From positions 1,287,634 through 1,351,633 of the forward strand of contig BCHU01000001.1 in NCBI GenBank assembly GCA_001599715.1: a DNA stretch of 64,000 nucleotides, given 5' to 3'. A model generated the notes under the pieces. It ran no database searches. It was not told the origin of the DNA and saw only the letters and a program-made list of their open reading frames with translations. This document shows positions 22,814 to 39,171 of this stretch, piece after piece (the stretch's first letter is position 1; each line of letters opens with the position of its first letter). Both the position numbers and the translations under genes were made by a program. Source of the DNA: Phaeotremella fagi (taxonomy: Eukaryota; Basidiomycota; Tremellomycetes; Tremellales; Phaeotremellaceae).

Positions 22814-25660
22814 TCAATCTTCCTTCTTCCCATCACCATTCGTCTTCTCGTTAGTATTAGTGTTCAAACCCAAGCTGGATCCTTCAGAAGTCGATTGCGC
22901 ATCAACATTCTTCTTCCTCAAATGTAATCCCTCTTCTTTACCATCTTTATCTTCTTTAGGTAACATCGTCGTAGTCGTATCATCTTCAATTTCTTTCGAG
23001 CGCACATTACTGAGATCATGATATGATCTACCTGTTCTTCTTCTACCTCTTGGTGACCCTGGACCACCTGCTCTTCTTGTATCGATAATTGCCAGAACCT
23101 ATTCGAAATAATCAGAAATTGCCTTTTGAAATAAACGAATAGCAAAACAACTCACATCGTCGTAATCAACATCAGCTTCGAATTCTTCGTCATCACTCTC
23201 AGCAGGACTGCCAGGCGCGGTAGTACTAGGTTCACTGGTTGCACTACCACCGATACTTCTTGGAGCACTCCAAACGGATTGACCAACAGATGCTGATCGA
23301 TTCCAACCGAAGATCCTCTCATCTAACCAAAGCATAGGATGCGAAAGAACAGATGAATCCGTAGCTTGAGATTTACGTATAAACATTCCAGGTGCTTTAC
23401 CAGTTTGTGGAACTGTTGCTGAGGGTAAGATTCGAGCCTGAGATGTCTGTCAGAACCTTGTGATTTAATCCCTTCAAAAAACATACCTTGTCGAAGTTCT
23501 CGTATAACTGAGGTCCAAATTCATCAATAAGTTCCGAAATATCATTGCTCAGTTTCTCTCTTTGTACACGCAATCTGTTTAATTCACTTTGATTACGTGG
23601 CATCATTGAAACCATCAACGGCCAAAGTGATTTAGCGACATCCATTCCGGCTTCACCGAATTTCAGAGCTGAATAACCGAGAGAAGGGAGGAACCAAAAC
23701 ATTATCAATGGCATGTAGTATTTCCAGAATGATGGGAGATCGTATCGGAAAGCCAAGAAAGTTGCTAGAGCGGCATAGACTAGATAAAGAAGTGGGACAA
23801 CTCCGAGAGAAACTAGGACCTTCCAGGTGGCTAGGACATCTCGACCTTGAATCTTTACCGTCGATGCAGCGAGTGCCTCTGCAATCTTGTCAGTTTTTCC
23901 AGGATATTCTTATCTGCATCATCGAAGCTCACCTTTTGCCTTTTGTCGACTGATCACCTTAGCCAAAATGAAGACCGGGGCATGAAGTATAACACCCGGC
24001 AAAGACAACAATCCCCACCAGATTAACAATCCAGTTCTATAAACCAAAAGTAACAAACTCTTCAAAGATCGATTGGTAGCTCTTTCGACTTGATGGTCCG
24101 CCAATCCCATATCACGAAGGAGACGATTGTAAGCCAAAATGTCTTTACGCAATTGAATGATTCTAGGTTCATGTTGATAGTGCAAGTAACCCTCCATGAA
24201 TCTTTTGGATAGCTCGACAACTTGACCGAGAGTAAGATGTTGTCCTGGAGTTTTATACAATCTTCGACCGGCTTGAACGACCTTAGAGGAATGTCAGCTA
24301 TCTTATTTTCATGGACGAAAAATAGCTTACCTGCATTGTCTCCCAATCAGGAGCTCTCAATGTGACAGCCTTCAATCCATCATGAACCTGTTCCAAAAGT
24401 TTCCCACAAGCTTCACGTTTCTTCGGACCTCCCTCTTTGTACATTTCGACGAATTCTGGATTAACAGAGATGGGCGGACCGAATTCAATAACAGCTCTGG
24501 AGCGAAATTTGTGAGGGTGGAAATAGGATAGACCGACTGGGACAAGTTTAACGTCTAGCGAAGGATTGGCAGCCATAGCTCCTAGTGCCATGATGGAGAA
24601 ACCAGCTTTGAGTGGAAGGAAATCGGTTCTGTCATGAGATCCACCTATGGGAGATTAGCTGATTTTTCACGACCCAGATTGTCAGCTAAAACACTCACCC
24701 TCTGGGAATATACCAATACTACCACCTTCATTCAATCTTTGGAATACAGCACCATAAGTCTCAGCTTGATCGACATGAGGTAAGATCTTATATTCCAATC
24801 CATCTTTACTTTCCGATTCAGTTCGAACTCGGGTAGAAGCTTTAACATCAACACTTCCATCTTTACCAGGAACCATGAATTCTCTTTTCAATTTCAATTC
24901 GGTATCTGATATAATCTCGTCGATCGCTGCTGAAGCGTATCCTGCTGATTTGGGTAGAACTAATGAAGATCCAGGTTTGATCTGGCTTTTGAATTTCGTA
25001 TCGATACCTGTGACTAGTGTTGGATCTGAATCTGAGAGGATGATTCTGCCTGCTCCTGCTTTGGCGTAATCGGCTGCTCGAGCTACTGGGACTATTATTT
25101 GTCTGTCAGCTGGATGGCGCTGCAAGCATTCAGCTGAAATAGACGTACTACTATCCATAAGTCTTGCGACGAAACCAATAAACTTTCTCTCGAGACTCTA
25201 AAGAGGAAATGTCAACAAAATAGGTCAACACGTGTATGAGAAAAACCGAAAGAAAGCTCACTTTAGCAGCGGTCAACACGGCTACCCTTCTATGGGCTTC
25301 CTTCCTAACCTCGGAGAATAAGAGAAGTGGATCAAGGAATTGATTGGCATGAGGACCACAAATGAATAAAACTGGACCATCTTTGGGGATGTTGAAAGCG
25401 CCTCGTGGTCTGGGGTAGCGTTAGCGTCAGCGCCAGTATGGGTAACGTCGGTGCGTAAGACCAATGTTAGGGATTGAGATTGAAAGACATACCTGATCTC
25501 ACGAAAGAATATGTTGATAACGACTCTCCAAAAGAGGAGGACTAAATCGTCTAGATAGGATCATTAGCGTTTGACGTGGAAGGAACATGGAAGCGGCGTG
25601 GGATTCTCGTCGATCCTTTATGAATGGAAATCATAACTTACAAACTAAACCAGCTGCCAT
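22814..25660 (-). CDS. GPT2: Glycerol-3-phosphate O-acyltransferase, Gpt2/Sct1 type
   Basis: Makes lysophosphatidic acid, the first step of glycerolipid synthesis, in the ER membrane. Ten exons in transcript order: 25642-25660, 25493-25550, 25262-25409, 25149-25197, 24699-25109, 24331-24644, 23933-24281, 23487-23878, 23156-23437, 22814-23098; 768 residues. Acyltransferase motifs: GPHANQFLDP (motif I, H-x4-D), FPEGGSHDRTD (motif III, completed across an intron) and LVPVGLSYFHPH (motif IV). Hydrophobic pairs follow (LLIWWGLLSLPGVILHAPVF and the segment ending YYMPLIMFWFLPSLGY), then a long hydrophilic C-tail with SPGSP-type and acidic patches that could be phosphorylated, as in yeast Gpt2/Sct1. 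The 39-nt intron 25110-25148 is stop-free, so its retention would add 13 residues. Confidence 0.9.
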
Positions 25661-26180
25661 CTTGAAAATGTTGTTTATGGATATTCAACGATAGGATGGA
25701 TGGGGATGAAAAGCAGCGGATGATGTGAAAAGGAAAGAGCTAAATGAATGGATGGATGTCGACTTGAATGAATGGATGGCAAATTCTATGTATGTGAAAG
25801 GTGAAAGAAATAATTGTGGGGCTCAAATCCCAAAATCAACTTTAACCCCAAACAATTGATTGTCACCAGTCCAGCCGATATTTCATCGAGCTGACTTATC
25901 TGATGGGGAACAATTTGAGTTCTGGATGGTACTCTACGACTGAAATGTTGTTCTCTGAAAGCTGGAATAGAAGATGATGAATAATTCAATACTCTGAGTA
26001 GTTTATAGCCACCATAATCTTCAAGCACTTAATATATCACTACATGAGCAAGTGATGAGGTGGCAATCACGTGACTCGGCTTAAGATAAAAAAGTTACAT
26101 ATTAATATTAATTAACCATCGTTAGGTAGAAAAAGCAAAACACCATCCTCAACCACGACCCCAAAGAACATCCCCCCAAA
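25661..26180. promoter_or_regulatory. Divergent intergenic region, acyltransferase / TIM22
   Basis: 520 bp that should hold both promoters. A short run of ATGGATGGA/GAATGGATGG repeats lies at about 25744-25778 and an AT-rich stretch (ATTAATATTAATTAA) at 26101-26115, close to the TIM22 start. No convincing ORF. Confidence 0.45.
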
Positions 26181-26916
26181 ATGTCCTTAACACCACCCCT
26201 CCTAGCTCCCCTATATCTCCCGGGACAAGAACCCTTCCCAGCAGGAACGACAGCAGAAGAAAAAGAAGATTTCAGAAATACGTTAAGATGGACGGCGATG
26301 ATGAACAACGCCATGGAGAGTTGTCCGTTGAAAGTTGGAATGTCTGGTGGTGCTGGTAAGTACGAGATCGAAGTTCGAGTACGATTATGACCACGGAGTA
26401 CTCAGTTGTCACCTTTTACTGATGACTCGATAGGGTTCGGTCTTGGAGCATTCTTCGCGTTGATGTCAGCATCGTTTTCCATCGAGGATCCACTCTCGAG
26501 AGCCAGTGAAAAACTAGTGGGAACGAGAGCCCAAACAGCCTACATCTTCAAAGAGATGGGTAGGAACATGTGGAGTAGTGGTAAAGGATTCGCTAAAGTT
26601 GGAGCCTTGTATTCAGGTGTCGAATGTTGTATTGAGGGTGTAAGTTCTAATTTCTTCTTCGTTGTTGAGAAATGGTATTAATGATGTTTTAGTATAGGGC
26701 TAAGAACGATATTACCAATGCTGTGTCAGCTGGTTTCGTCGCTGGTGCTATCCTTGCTGCTCAATCAGGTCCTAGAGCTATGTTAGGTGGTGGAGCTGCT
26801 TTCGCTGGGTTTTCAGGTGCTATCGATTGGTGGTTAAGGAAACCTGCTGCAGAGTGAGTGTATTCTCCATCTCTTATATGAGACTTCAAACTGATAGTCG
26901 TTGCAGGGAGGATTAA
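26181..26916 (+). CDS. TIM22: Mitochondrial inner-membrane carrier translocase subunit Tim22
   Basis: Channel of the TIM22 complex, which inserts carrier proteins into the mitochondrial inner membrane. Exons: 26181-26355, 26434-26639, 26693-26853, 26907-26916; 183 residues, close to other Tim22 proteins. Four hydrophobic segments with glycine zippers: the first starts at [16 protein letters not shown] across the first intron, then [23 protein letters not shown] (the conserved Tim17/22/23 block), and [20 protein letters not shown] with [15 protein letters not shown]. The last exon has only 10 coding nt (codons E-E-D-stop, the first shared across the junction). Confidence 0.92.
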
Positions 26917-27177
26917 TTTTCTTCGATCAGAGGGAATCATTTTGGAAAACTCGGCTTTTGGATCGATATCATCTAGACATACCATCATATTTAATCACAT
27001 CTCACCTTTTATATCTGTTTTTTTTTTGTTGTATGCATGGGATCCGGAATAACGATTCAGTCTATGATGAGGATGACTAACATGTAATATGCCATGTAAG
27101 ATCGGTAAAGTACGGCGACTGGTTGAAAAAAGATGCCATGCCAAAATACTAAAAGATCGAAAAGGATCAACTACAAA

Positions 27178-29997
27178 CTACAATCTAACCTTCTTAGATT
27201 TAACGGCACTAAACAACTGATCAATCTCATCACCTTCATCAACTTCCTTCCCCCTCTCCTTTTCCCCTTCCACCTCCCTCTCTCTCTTCCCACTCTCAAC
27301 CTTACCCTCATCACCCCCATACCCACCACGTTTATACCCATCATTCTTGAAATGATGTACAACCCCCAAAACCTTCTCTCTCCATTCATCAGGTCGACGT
27401 TCCAACAAATGCAACTCCAATTTCTTAGCTAAAAACCTTCCATACATATCATCACCAAGCACCACCTTGTGTTGAATAAAAGATTTAGCAATCTTCTCTT
27501 TCATGTAACCATCAGATATCTTCCATATCGTGTCCGTAACCCTTGATCCGGTTTTATCTCGACACAACTCAAGTAAAGTTTCTTTCTCGAAGAGGAGAAG
27601 TAGGAATTTCCTTTTAGATTTCGCGAGGACTTTGGGGGAGTTGAGGAACTCTTCTAGGAAATGGGACGAGATTGGGGATTTCGCATATGTTTTGATGGTT
27701 TCTAGATCTTGAGCGAGAAGACTGATTTTATAAATTAGTGATGCTTATCTTTTTGAGTCATGACCGTCCGACTCACCTCTCGACAACGACATCATTCCCA
27801 CCTGATCCTAATTTGATCATTGCCTGTAATAACAAACACCCTTGCATGTTCGGTACCAGGTCTCCCTTTGGTTTGATACTTCTTCGGTTCTGCCAAGCAG
27901 CGAGTCCAGCAGCTGAAGCGGCAGATTTCTCAGCATCCTCATCGACCATTTCAGAAGGGATGGTTGAATCCTCGTCCTCGAGCGGTGCACCAGTAAGTAT
28001 AGATTGGTACATCTAGTGTGGGTTAATTTGTGTCTTCACTTTGTGGGATCCAAACTCACTGGATAAGTCTTCAATGCCATCAAACATGGTACCAATGATT
28101 TCTTCTCTTTATCCGGTAAATCCAATGCGGATCTAATCAACTGTAGTAGAACTTAGCCAAACAGATCTCCATCCCTCAACAGACTTGACTTACACCAACA
28201 ACCTCCTTCTCACATCCCTCAATAGAAATAGCTCTATCAACCAAAGCCTGCAAAACACTAGTCCGAGCAGTCTCTAAAACATTCAAACCACATCAACACC
28301 CACGCATCAGAATCCAAATCCCAAAGTCAAACTCACTAATCAAACCACGTCCACCAGAAACAGCCAAGCATTCCTTAACTACCTCCTCTACCCCACCCCT
28401 ATCCAACCTGGAAACAGCTTTCGCAACGACAAAATTCGCATAAGGATGAGCCGCCAATCTACCGATTTTACCTATGAAATAAGTTTTCCAAATCTGTTGG
28501 AAAAGGTTCATCGGTGATACTCGTAGAATCGTTTCAAAGAGTCTTGTACCGGTTTGTGAGGATTGGAGGGCAAGGAGGAAAGGTTGAGTTTCGAATGGTT
28601 CGGATGGAATTTTGACTGAGATGATATGTCAGTTGGATCAGATGATTGGTCTTCACAACTCACTTGATTGAGTGACCATGCCTTCGGTTAAATGATCGAA
28701 TAAAGATTCTTCAATTTCAGCTTCACCATCTTCGACTTCAAATTCTAAAATCAATTGAACAGCAGCACTCCCAACAGTATCAACACCCATAGATTTCCAA
28801 TCGACACTACCCAATTTCCCCATCAGATTCTTCCTAATCTCCCGACGTAGGCCAACAAGATTATCTGGGACCATTCGAACAACCTCTTTCCCCTTCCCTT
28901 TATCTTTACTCTCTTCATCACCAAAGATAGATTTCCCTTGTACACCATGACCTTTCCTGTATTTATTTGATTTTTTCGATCGAATCATGTTCTCGCTGCT
29001 ACCGCCTTTATCGGAATTATCTAAAGAAGGTAAAGATCGGTTTGGAGTGATGACCAATAACAAAATCCTTAAAGCCGGTGAAGCGTGTGGTGATATCAAC
29101 AAAGTGGATATCGAATCTTGGATCGAAGAAACAACAGTTGAAATCAAAGTGGTCATCGTGGGTAAAACCCCAACCTCAGAAGAAGAAGATTGAGAAGTTT
29201 GTTGAGATGGATAAATTCCTTTCGCCTAAAAAACGCATTCCCATTAAAACCAAGAAAAGTTGAGAAAATAATGTGATAACCCACCTCACGATCTAAAGTA
29301 TCAGCAGCCAAGGTGAACCAAGTTTGAGCGACATGACTTCCAAAACGATGTTTGAGGATTAACCCCCAACTATCCCCAAAAGAATCTCCAATAACTCTTC
29401 GACCCCAATCCCCAAGCGAGGGTAACAGCCGTTCAAGAACGATACACGTATCAGGATCCGTTGAAATCTTCAATTCCGATCCTCGAAGTTCAGTCAACAC
29501 TGAACTCAAAAACATTTGTCTATCTAAATAAGGCTTTTCTTAGTACAACTAATATCTCCTTCCTAAATAAGATAGAACTTACCCTCACGTTCTTCACCTT
29601 CACTACTAACTCCTTCCCAATCTCTAATCTTCTCTTCAACATTCTTGAAATAAGCTTTAACGTCTGGATCGAGGACTCCAAAAGGGAATTCTGGATCCGG
29701 TTGTCGACTCCATTCAAGTGTAGCTTCAGCCGAAGCTTCAGCTGAGCCTTCAGCCATAGGTTCAGGCATAGGCTGCTGTGGCTCAACCACCCTAGGCGCA
29801 GCTCTCGAAGGTCCCTTGCCTGAAATCATCGATAATCTCGAAGGGTGGATTCCAGCTGGTAGAGCTGAACTCTCAGCTGGAGTTGAGACCGCAACCGGAG
29901 CTGACGATATCACAACAGCGTCAACTATAGGTTCCACCTCCTCATCCTCGAATTTCGGCTTTCTTCTACCTCTCTTCCTGATTTGTTCTTTTGGCAT
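27178..29997 (-). CDS. NOP9: Nucleolar Pumilio-repeat protein Nop9
   Basis: RNA-binding factor of the small-subunit processome, needed for 18S rRNA maturation. Eight exons in transcript order: 29583-29997, 29285-29523, 28664-29225, 28337-28615, 28194-28273, 28060-28140, 27777-28012, 27178-27721; 811 residues. It has a basic N-terminus (MPKEQIRKRGRRKPK) and the Nop9 block FPFGVLDPDVKAYFKNVEEKI near residues 110-130. Pumilio-like repeats are spread over the remainder, for example LERLLPSLGDWGRRVI, ILKHRFGSHVAQTWF, HPYANFVVAKAVSRL and LCRDKTGSRVTDTIW. A charged insert (about residues 250-310) interrupts the repeats. The C-terminus is basic (KSKKVRL). Longer than the yeast protein because of linkers. 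Confidence 0.9.
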
Positions 29998-30267
29998 TTT
30001 GGTAGAATGTGTAAGTATGTCAAGTGGTGAAAATTGAAATTTAAGTGCAAGTCATTCAAAACAAAATTAATTTTTGCCACGTGTAAAAAATCGACTTCTT
30101 ACTATATTCAATCCTCCCTTTAATTTGCTCTATACAATCTAAATTCTACATTACATGCATGAAACGATTAACATTTTAACGTATACGATCTACCATTAGA
30201 ATCAGAGGAAGGATGAGAGAAACTATGTAAAAATCTATACAACGACATCAAAAAAGCATACGCGTCC

Positions 30268-34243
<3,976 letters not shown>

Positions 34244-34724
34244 GTTGGATGATTTCCTTGAGGGGTTGGTTGTTGGATAGGGATATGGATGTGGGAAGTG
34301 ATTATGGATAGGTGATAGATGTATCACCTAGAAGTGTAAGTGTGAGTGATATGGTATAGTATGATACTGTATGAGGATGTTCACTGTTGTTGCTACCACT
34401 ACCACCACCACTTAACGCGTAACTACACCTTACCTTACTAACCACCCACACCCATCGGGATTAAAGGGAATAACCCAATGAGGCACAGTTAGAAATGACA
34501 ACACAGCTATAAGTACAACACTGCACCGCATAACCATCCATCTCATCTCTCACCTCTCTGTCCATGCACATCTACATCTGCGTAAAGCTATACGACCACA
34601 GATTAGACACACACCCTGCCCTGTATCAAATATCTCAAAATAGTATGCTACATTCGAAAACCTATGAAACAGTGGATACAAAAAGTATTCGTATAGTACG
34701 ACTAAAAGTGTGGCAACTAAGTAG
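34244..34724. promoter_or_regulatory. PKC1 upstream region
   Basis: 481 bp between PKC1 (5' end) and the WSS1 3' end, both on the minus strand. It contains a (CTACCAC)-like run (CTACCACTACCACCACCAC at 34395-34413) and AGTGTAAGTGTGAGTG; no ORF of note. PKC1's promoter and leader must lie here. Confidence 0.45.
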
Positions 34725-36951
34725 TCACACAGTGTCTCCTGTATCAGGTATCGTGCCATCCGGTCTAGCATGACACATCTCTAAACCAGCTGAATCAATT
34801 TCTCATCATTCCCAAAGAAAACCAAAACTCACCACATAAACCATGATCCCCAATATTAACATAAGTACACAAAACACAAGTCCACTCCCCCCCACCCTTA
34901 CCACCTAAGACTTTCGAAACACCCAAACCCTTACCATCAGCCATCAAACCCAATCCCCGATCCCTTTCATCCAGAACCATATCCTTCCCAAAAGAAATTC
35001 TATTTCGTTTCGAAGATCCAACCGTACTCGTACTCGCACTTTCCGCCACTCGTTTTCCACTCTGCACCCATTCTTCCCAACCACCTCTTAAACCTTTCAT
35101 CTCATCGTCAGACATTTCAGCTTCCATTTCTTTCCTTCTTTCCTCCGCTTCTAGATGGGGGTCAGCGATTTGGATCTCTTCGTCGTTGTCAACTTCGTTT
35201 CCTTCTTGATCATCCGATTCTTCGGAATCGTTGATTTCTGATTTCGGTACGAGAGTTGAAGTTGAACTACTTCCGACAGAAGGTTCCGTTTTTGTAAGAG
35301 CTTTCAATCGCTTTTCAATAGCTTCAGCTCGTTCTTCCGCAGCACTGCCTGACGTCAATTGTCGCTCTAAAAATCAAAGCTTTGTCCACTGACCTCTTGG
35401 CTTGTGCCCTAAACACAACACTTCAGTTTGAACATTCGAGTCTACGAAGCAAAATCCAACTGACCTTTTACCCCTAGTACTCCCCTCTTTCCACCAAGGA
35501 TTCTCAGCATCAAACTGCTCCCCAGCTTTCCTTTTAGCAGTCGACAAAGCCATCCCGGTCCTAGTTAGTTTAGGTACCAACTCGTCAATCCAAGTCTTTC
35601 TCATCTCTCTATCTTCTTTAGTAATAGCTAGAACAAGCGTCAGTCATCTTCATGTTATGTCAGTAATAGAAGCCGTACCCCTGTTACCATCAAGTCGAAG
35701 TCCTTGTCCCATATCTGCGTTATTCTTCGTCCCAGCTTTACGTCTGATCTCAGTTTGTCTACCAGATCGATGTGATGCTATTCCTTTGACCATGCCAGGC
35801 GGCCGACTACTTCTTGGACCTCTTCCTGCTCCTTTCGCTTTTCGAGCGTCCCTATATCAAACCGAATGGTCAATCCATTTGTGTATTGATAGAGACGACT
35901 TAGCGTACGCAGCTGAAACTCCACATATATATTCTGGGAAATCCGATTGATCTGCCATCATAACGTTAACGAGATTCCAGGTACTTTTTTTGGTGTACCC
36001 ACGTAAACCCTCCCCTCCCATTTTGACATTATCAGACAATCGTTTCCCATCAGACCAAAATCCTATCTCTCCGTTAATCCCATCATGTAATCTAGGATAA
36101 GAAATCAAGACTCACCATCACCGAAATAACCTCTAGCTTGCATTTCCCTGACATCAGTTTTGATTTCTGCCATCAACTATGTATGTTGCGGGATGAGTGA
36201 AATCAAACAAAGTAGTGAAAAGTGATCACTGACTTTTTGGAATTTCGGTCCATGATTCATTTGCTATTCCCATTAGATCCCACTCCATATCCCAAAACAT
36301 CAATTTCTTACCTGTATATGTGCCATCTAAGAGGCAAAGATCAATACATCAACCCAATTCGAGTAGGGAAAGGATTCTTACTTCATGACACATAACCGAG
36401 ATTATATAAGGTAACCTAAAAGATCATTTGAGCTTAGTCCTAAAAACACAAAAAGAGAAACGCACGGTAAAAACCTCCCATCAGGTCTTCGTAAAACCAA
36501 CTCTATACTCTAAACCAAAGTCAAAGTCAGATCCAACCAATATCAAACCATGTAAACCCACTTGACCATGATTCCAATTCCTTCCAGCAAACTAAGTCCA
36601 CATTAGAACGTATTTCGTTGACAACATGGATACATACCACCCGATTGAATTCAGCTTCTTCAAGTGTTCCAACGAACATGAACCTATCTTTCATGATATT
36701 CTTCATTTGGGCCGCTGGGTATTTCATCAGCAAAAAAATAAATTGATTGGGAACTTACCGACAGCACGAAGGATCTCTTCAGCTTGCTGAAGAACTTGTC
36801 AGTCACTGATAGGAAGATCGGGCTTACAGCATGATTGTTCTTATTCTCAAGACTCCTTATGAACCCTATATATCTAATTGATCAACACCTGACGTTAGAT
36901 CAGTTCTTACTCGTTGGGATTCGTCGTTCTCTCGTTAAATCGACTTTTCAT
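34725..36951 (-). CDS. WSS1: Wss1/SPRTN-like DNA-protein crosslink metalloprotease (WLM domain + RanBP2 finger)
   Basis: Zinc protease that removes DNA-protein crosslinks. Fifteen exons in transcript order: 36911-36951, 36828-36873, 36759-36786, 36638-36714, 36562-36591, 36466-36509, 36382-36415, 36312-36326, 36234-36263, 36116-36176, 35909-36062, 35679-35851, 35472-35627, 34833-35366, 34725-34780; 492 residues. The WLM domain starts near residue 14 (EYIGFIRSLENKNNHAQQAEE), has FAGRNWNHGQ and IELVLRRPDGRFLPLP, and the active site HEMAH with a third His (H99, E100, H103, H109). A RanBP2-type zinc finger closes the protein (WTCVLCTYVNIGDHGLCEMC). The 35367-35471 intron is the least certain: donor GTAAAA keeps the frame, and a two-intron model would need a 27-nt intron. 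Confidence 0.85.
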
Positions 36952-37284
36952 TGTTTTCCGTCAGCTCTCATTTCTGTGTCTTTCATTGTAGGTTTTGTTG
37001 TGGCTGATGTCACTTACAATCTAGGTGCTTGCATGGTATTTTCTGTTCGATTGATTTAGAGTGATCAAGTAAGATTAACGTTTGCGGGTGACTCAACTTT
37101 GAATTAGATAACTGATGCCACGTGTTTATCTAGGTCTGAACAAACAATGAATCAAACATCACTCAAACCTTCAATTAGATATTATGACAGCGTGTGTATC
37201 TTGAAACCAGACTTAAACTACACAAATACAAAAACATGGTATATGTGAACAGTACAAATTTGAGGCGAACGTCCTTGATATACT
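36952..37284. promoter_or_regulatory. Upstream region of WSS1
   Basis: 333 bp between the WSS1 start and the 3' end of SPP-like copy C, both on the minus strand. AT-rich; it should contain the WSS1 promoter. No site recognised. Confidence 0.4.
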
Positions 37285-38831
37285 TTACTTCTGCACTCCA
37301 TCCTTCTCATCGAGCTGTTTCTCAATTTCAGCAACAGCAAGCATCTCCTCATCGACCTCTGGAACTTCAGGATTCCATCTAAATAGGGGTCAATTCATCA
37401 GAACCAAAACCAAATTAAAGAAAAATCAACTTACACTTCTGAATATGACCACCATGCGTTAAATTTACCGGTGAAGAAAGCAGCAACAGCAGAAGCTACA
37501 ACCACAGGCAAGAAAGTCATCACAGATCCAAGAGCGATGATATCCTCTTTATCCTTCTTGCTTTCCGAAACATAACTTGCGAAAGATATTGCTAAAAGAG
37601 TGATGAAAAGACTTATCAATGAAGTCGAGAAAATCGGTTTGGGGAAATGAACGAATCCACGTGAAAGTTTGGCTTTCAAGACTTTATCGTTCATCTGGTG
37701 TAGACCGACTTGATTGGAGATGGAATATTCGAATCGTAGATTTAAACAGATCTGGATCAATGGTTGGTTAAAATCCTCTCTTGAAAACGTTCTGTGGATC
37801 GACTCACCAAAATACTGGGTAAGACTACCGATACGACGTTGAACATGATTATCATCATTGATTTCATTATTGGGCTTTGGATGATCACTTCATCTTCTTC
37901 CTTGTCTTGTTTTGCTGTATCATTTGAATCTTTTGATTTGAAGTAATCAATGACGAGGAAGATGATACCAACGATTAAACCTGCGACGGCCGTTGCTCCA
38001 ATCTGTAAATGGGGTTAGATTGCAAAATATAAATGTCTTTAAAAAATCTACTTACAACAACACCTAGAATAACTTGTATATATCGTTTAACAACAATAGG
38101 ATTTGGGTTAAGGGTAACGAGTGCCGCTACAGCTATAACTATCGCTATATATGGTCTGTAAAATCGTACACCCATGAAATCTAGGGTATACAGACCCCCA
38201 GTCAAAGCGATCGCCGTGAGGTATTTCAGATATTTCTTCCAACTATCCGGAATAGGTTTTGTCGGTGTATATTCAAGCATTAGACGTTTGGGTTTATTGG
38301 TATTAGCGGTTGAAGGGTTGGTGTTATGACGAAATTCGACGTAAGCAGGTGGATAACAAATGAAATTTGATAACTAGAGTAAGATTTCATGTTAGTGTCA
38401 TACATTCCACCATAGTGAAAGTGATCGACGTACACCACAAAACAAGGGTATGTAGGTCATACCAACCAAACCCATCCAGAACAGATGCACCAGAACAGGA
38501 GATTTAAGTTGAGGTAGATAAATGACAGTAGCGAAGATACCTAGATTAAGAAGTATCTGTCGAAATCCTCTTCGTTTAGCGAAAGATGGTATGTATTTGG
38601 TATATCTGGAAGCACTGGTTTCCTGAGGTATTTGACCGTTTCCTTCCTCTTTGATATCTTCTAATGGAAGAGGGGGGATACGAAGATTCGATACGGCGAT
38701 CCATGACTATTGAGATTTTACTTAGTTCTGTTGACAGTGTTGGATAGATGTATACTCACGTTCAGACTTATATGGGATGCGTAGAATACTGATAGAGTAT
38801 ATAGCACAGGTAGAAGAGTAGCTTGGAACAT
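37285..38831 (-). CDS. SPP-like multi-pass membrane protein, copy C (dispersed, divergent)
   Basis: Exons in transcript order: 38760-38831, 38434-38706, 38056-38373, 37808-38002, 37435-37751, 37285-37378; 422 residues. It has six exons with phases 0,0,0,0,2, as in copies A and B, and the exon 4/5 junction falls at the same place, just before the LRF motif. The SPP block is clearer here than in A and B: residues 275-294 (FNVVSVVLPSILICLNLRFE) align without gaps to SPP LGLGDVVIPGIFIALLLRFD, with the catalytic aspartate replaced by Ser279. PAL aligns with IAL, and the C-terminal GKFNAWWSYSE matches SPP GEVTEMFSYEE. About eight hydrophobic segments. It lies 27 kb from the tandem pair. Protease activity is not expected; function unknown. 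Confidence 0.78.
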
Positions 38832-39171
38832 GGTGTGGTGAGTTCAAGATAGAGGAACAAGAAACAAAAAGCATAAAAAACTCCACTGGGGCCGTGCAAA
38901 AGAACGTTGGTGGATTCCCTGGAATTGAGTTTGAGCCTGACAAAGTGAGCCTGACATTGTCGTTGAGAAGACCTATTTTTAGAAGTGATCAACAATGGTT
39001 ACGTCATGACGACAGTACACATTACACACTCCTTTTGGTGTAAGTTATAGTTACAGTATGGTATCGTGTGAGTATGACCAGTATATGAGAATGAGATATA
39101 TAGTGGGAGAAGAAGCGCAGTTATCTTAGTCACTTTACATCTTCCTTCTATATCTTATACTCACACTCATA
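38832..39171. promoter_or_regulatory. Divergent intergenic region, SPP-like copy C / phospholipase D
   Basis: 340 bp that should contain both promoters. A GAGATATATAGTGGG TATA-like element lies about 75 bp before the phospholipase start codon. Nothing else recognised. Confidence 0.45.

Noticed and set aside
35390..35416. A 27-nt intron (GTCAGT...TTTAG) in the Wss1-like gene
   Set aside because: It is shorter than any established spliceosomal intron size in fungi; one 105-nt intron explains the frame without it.
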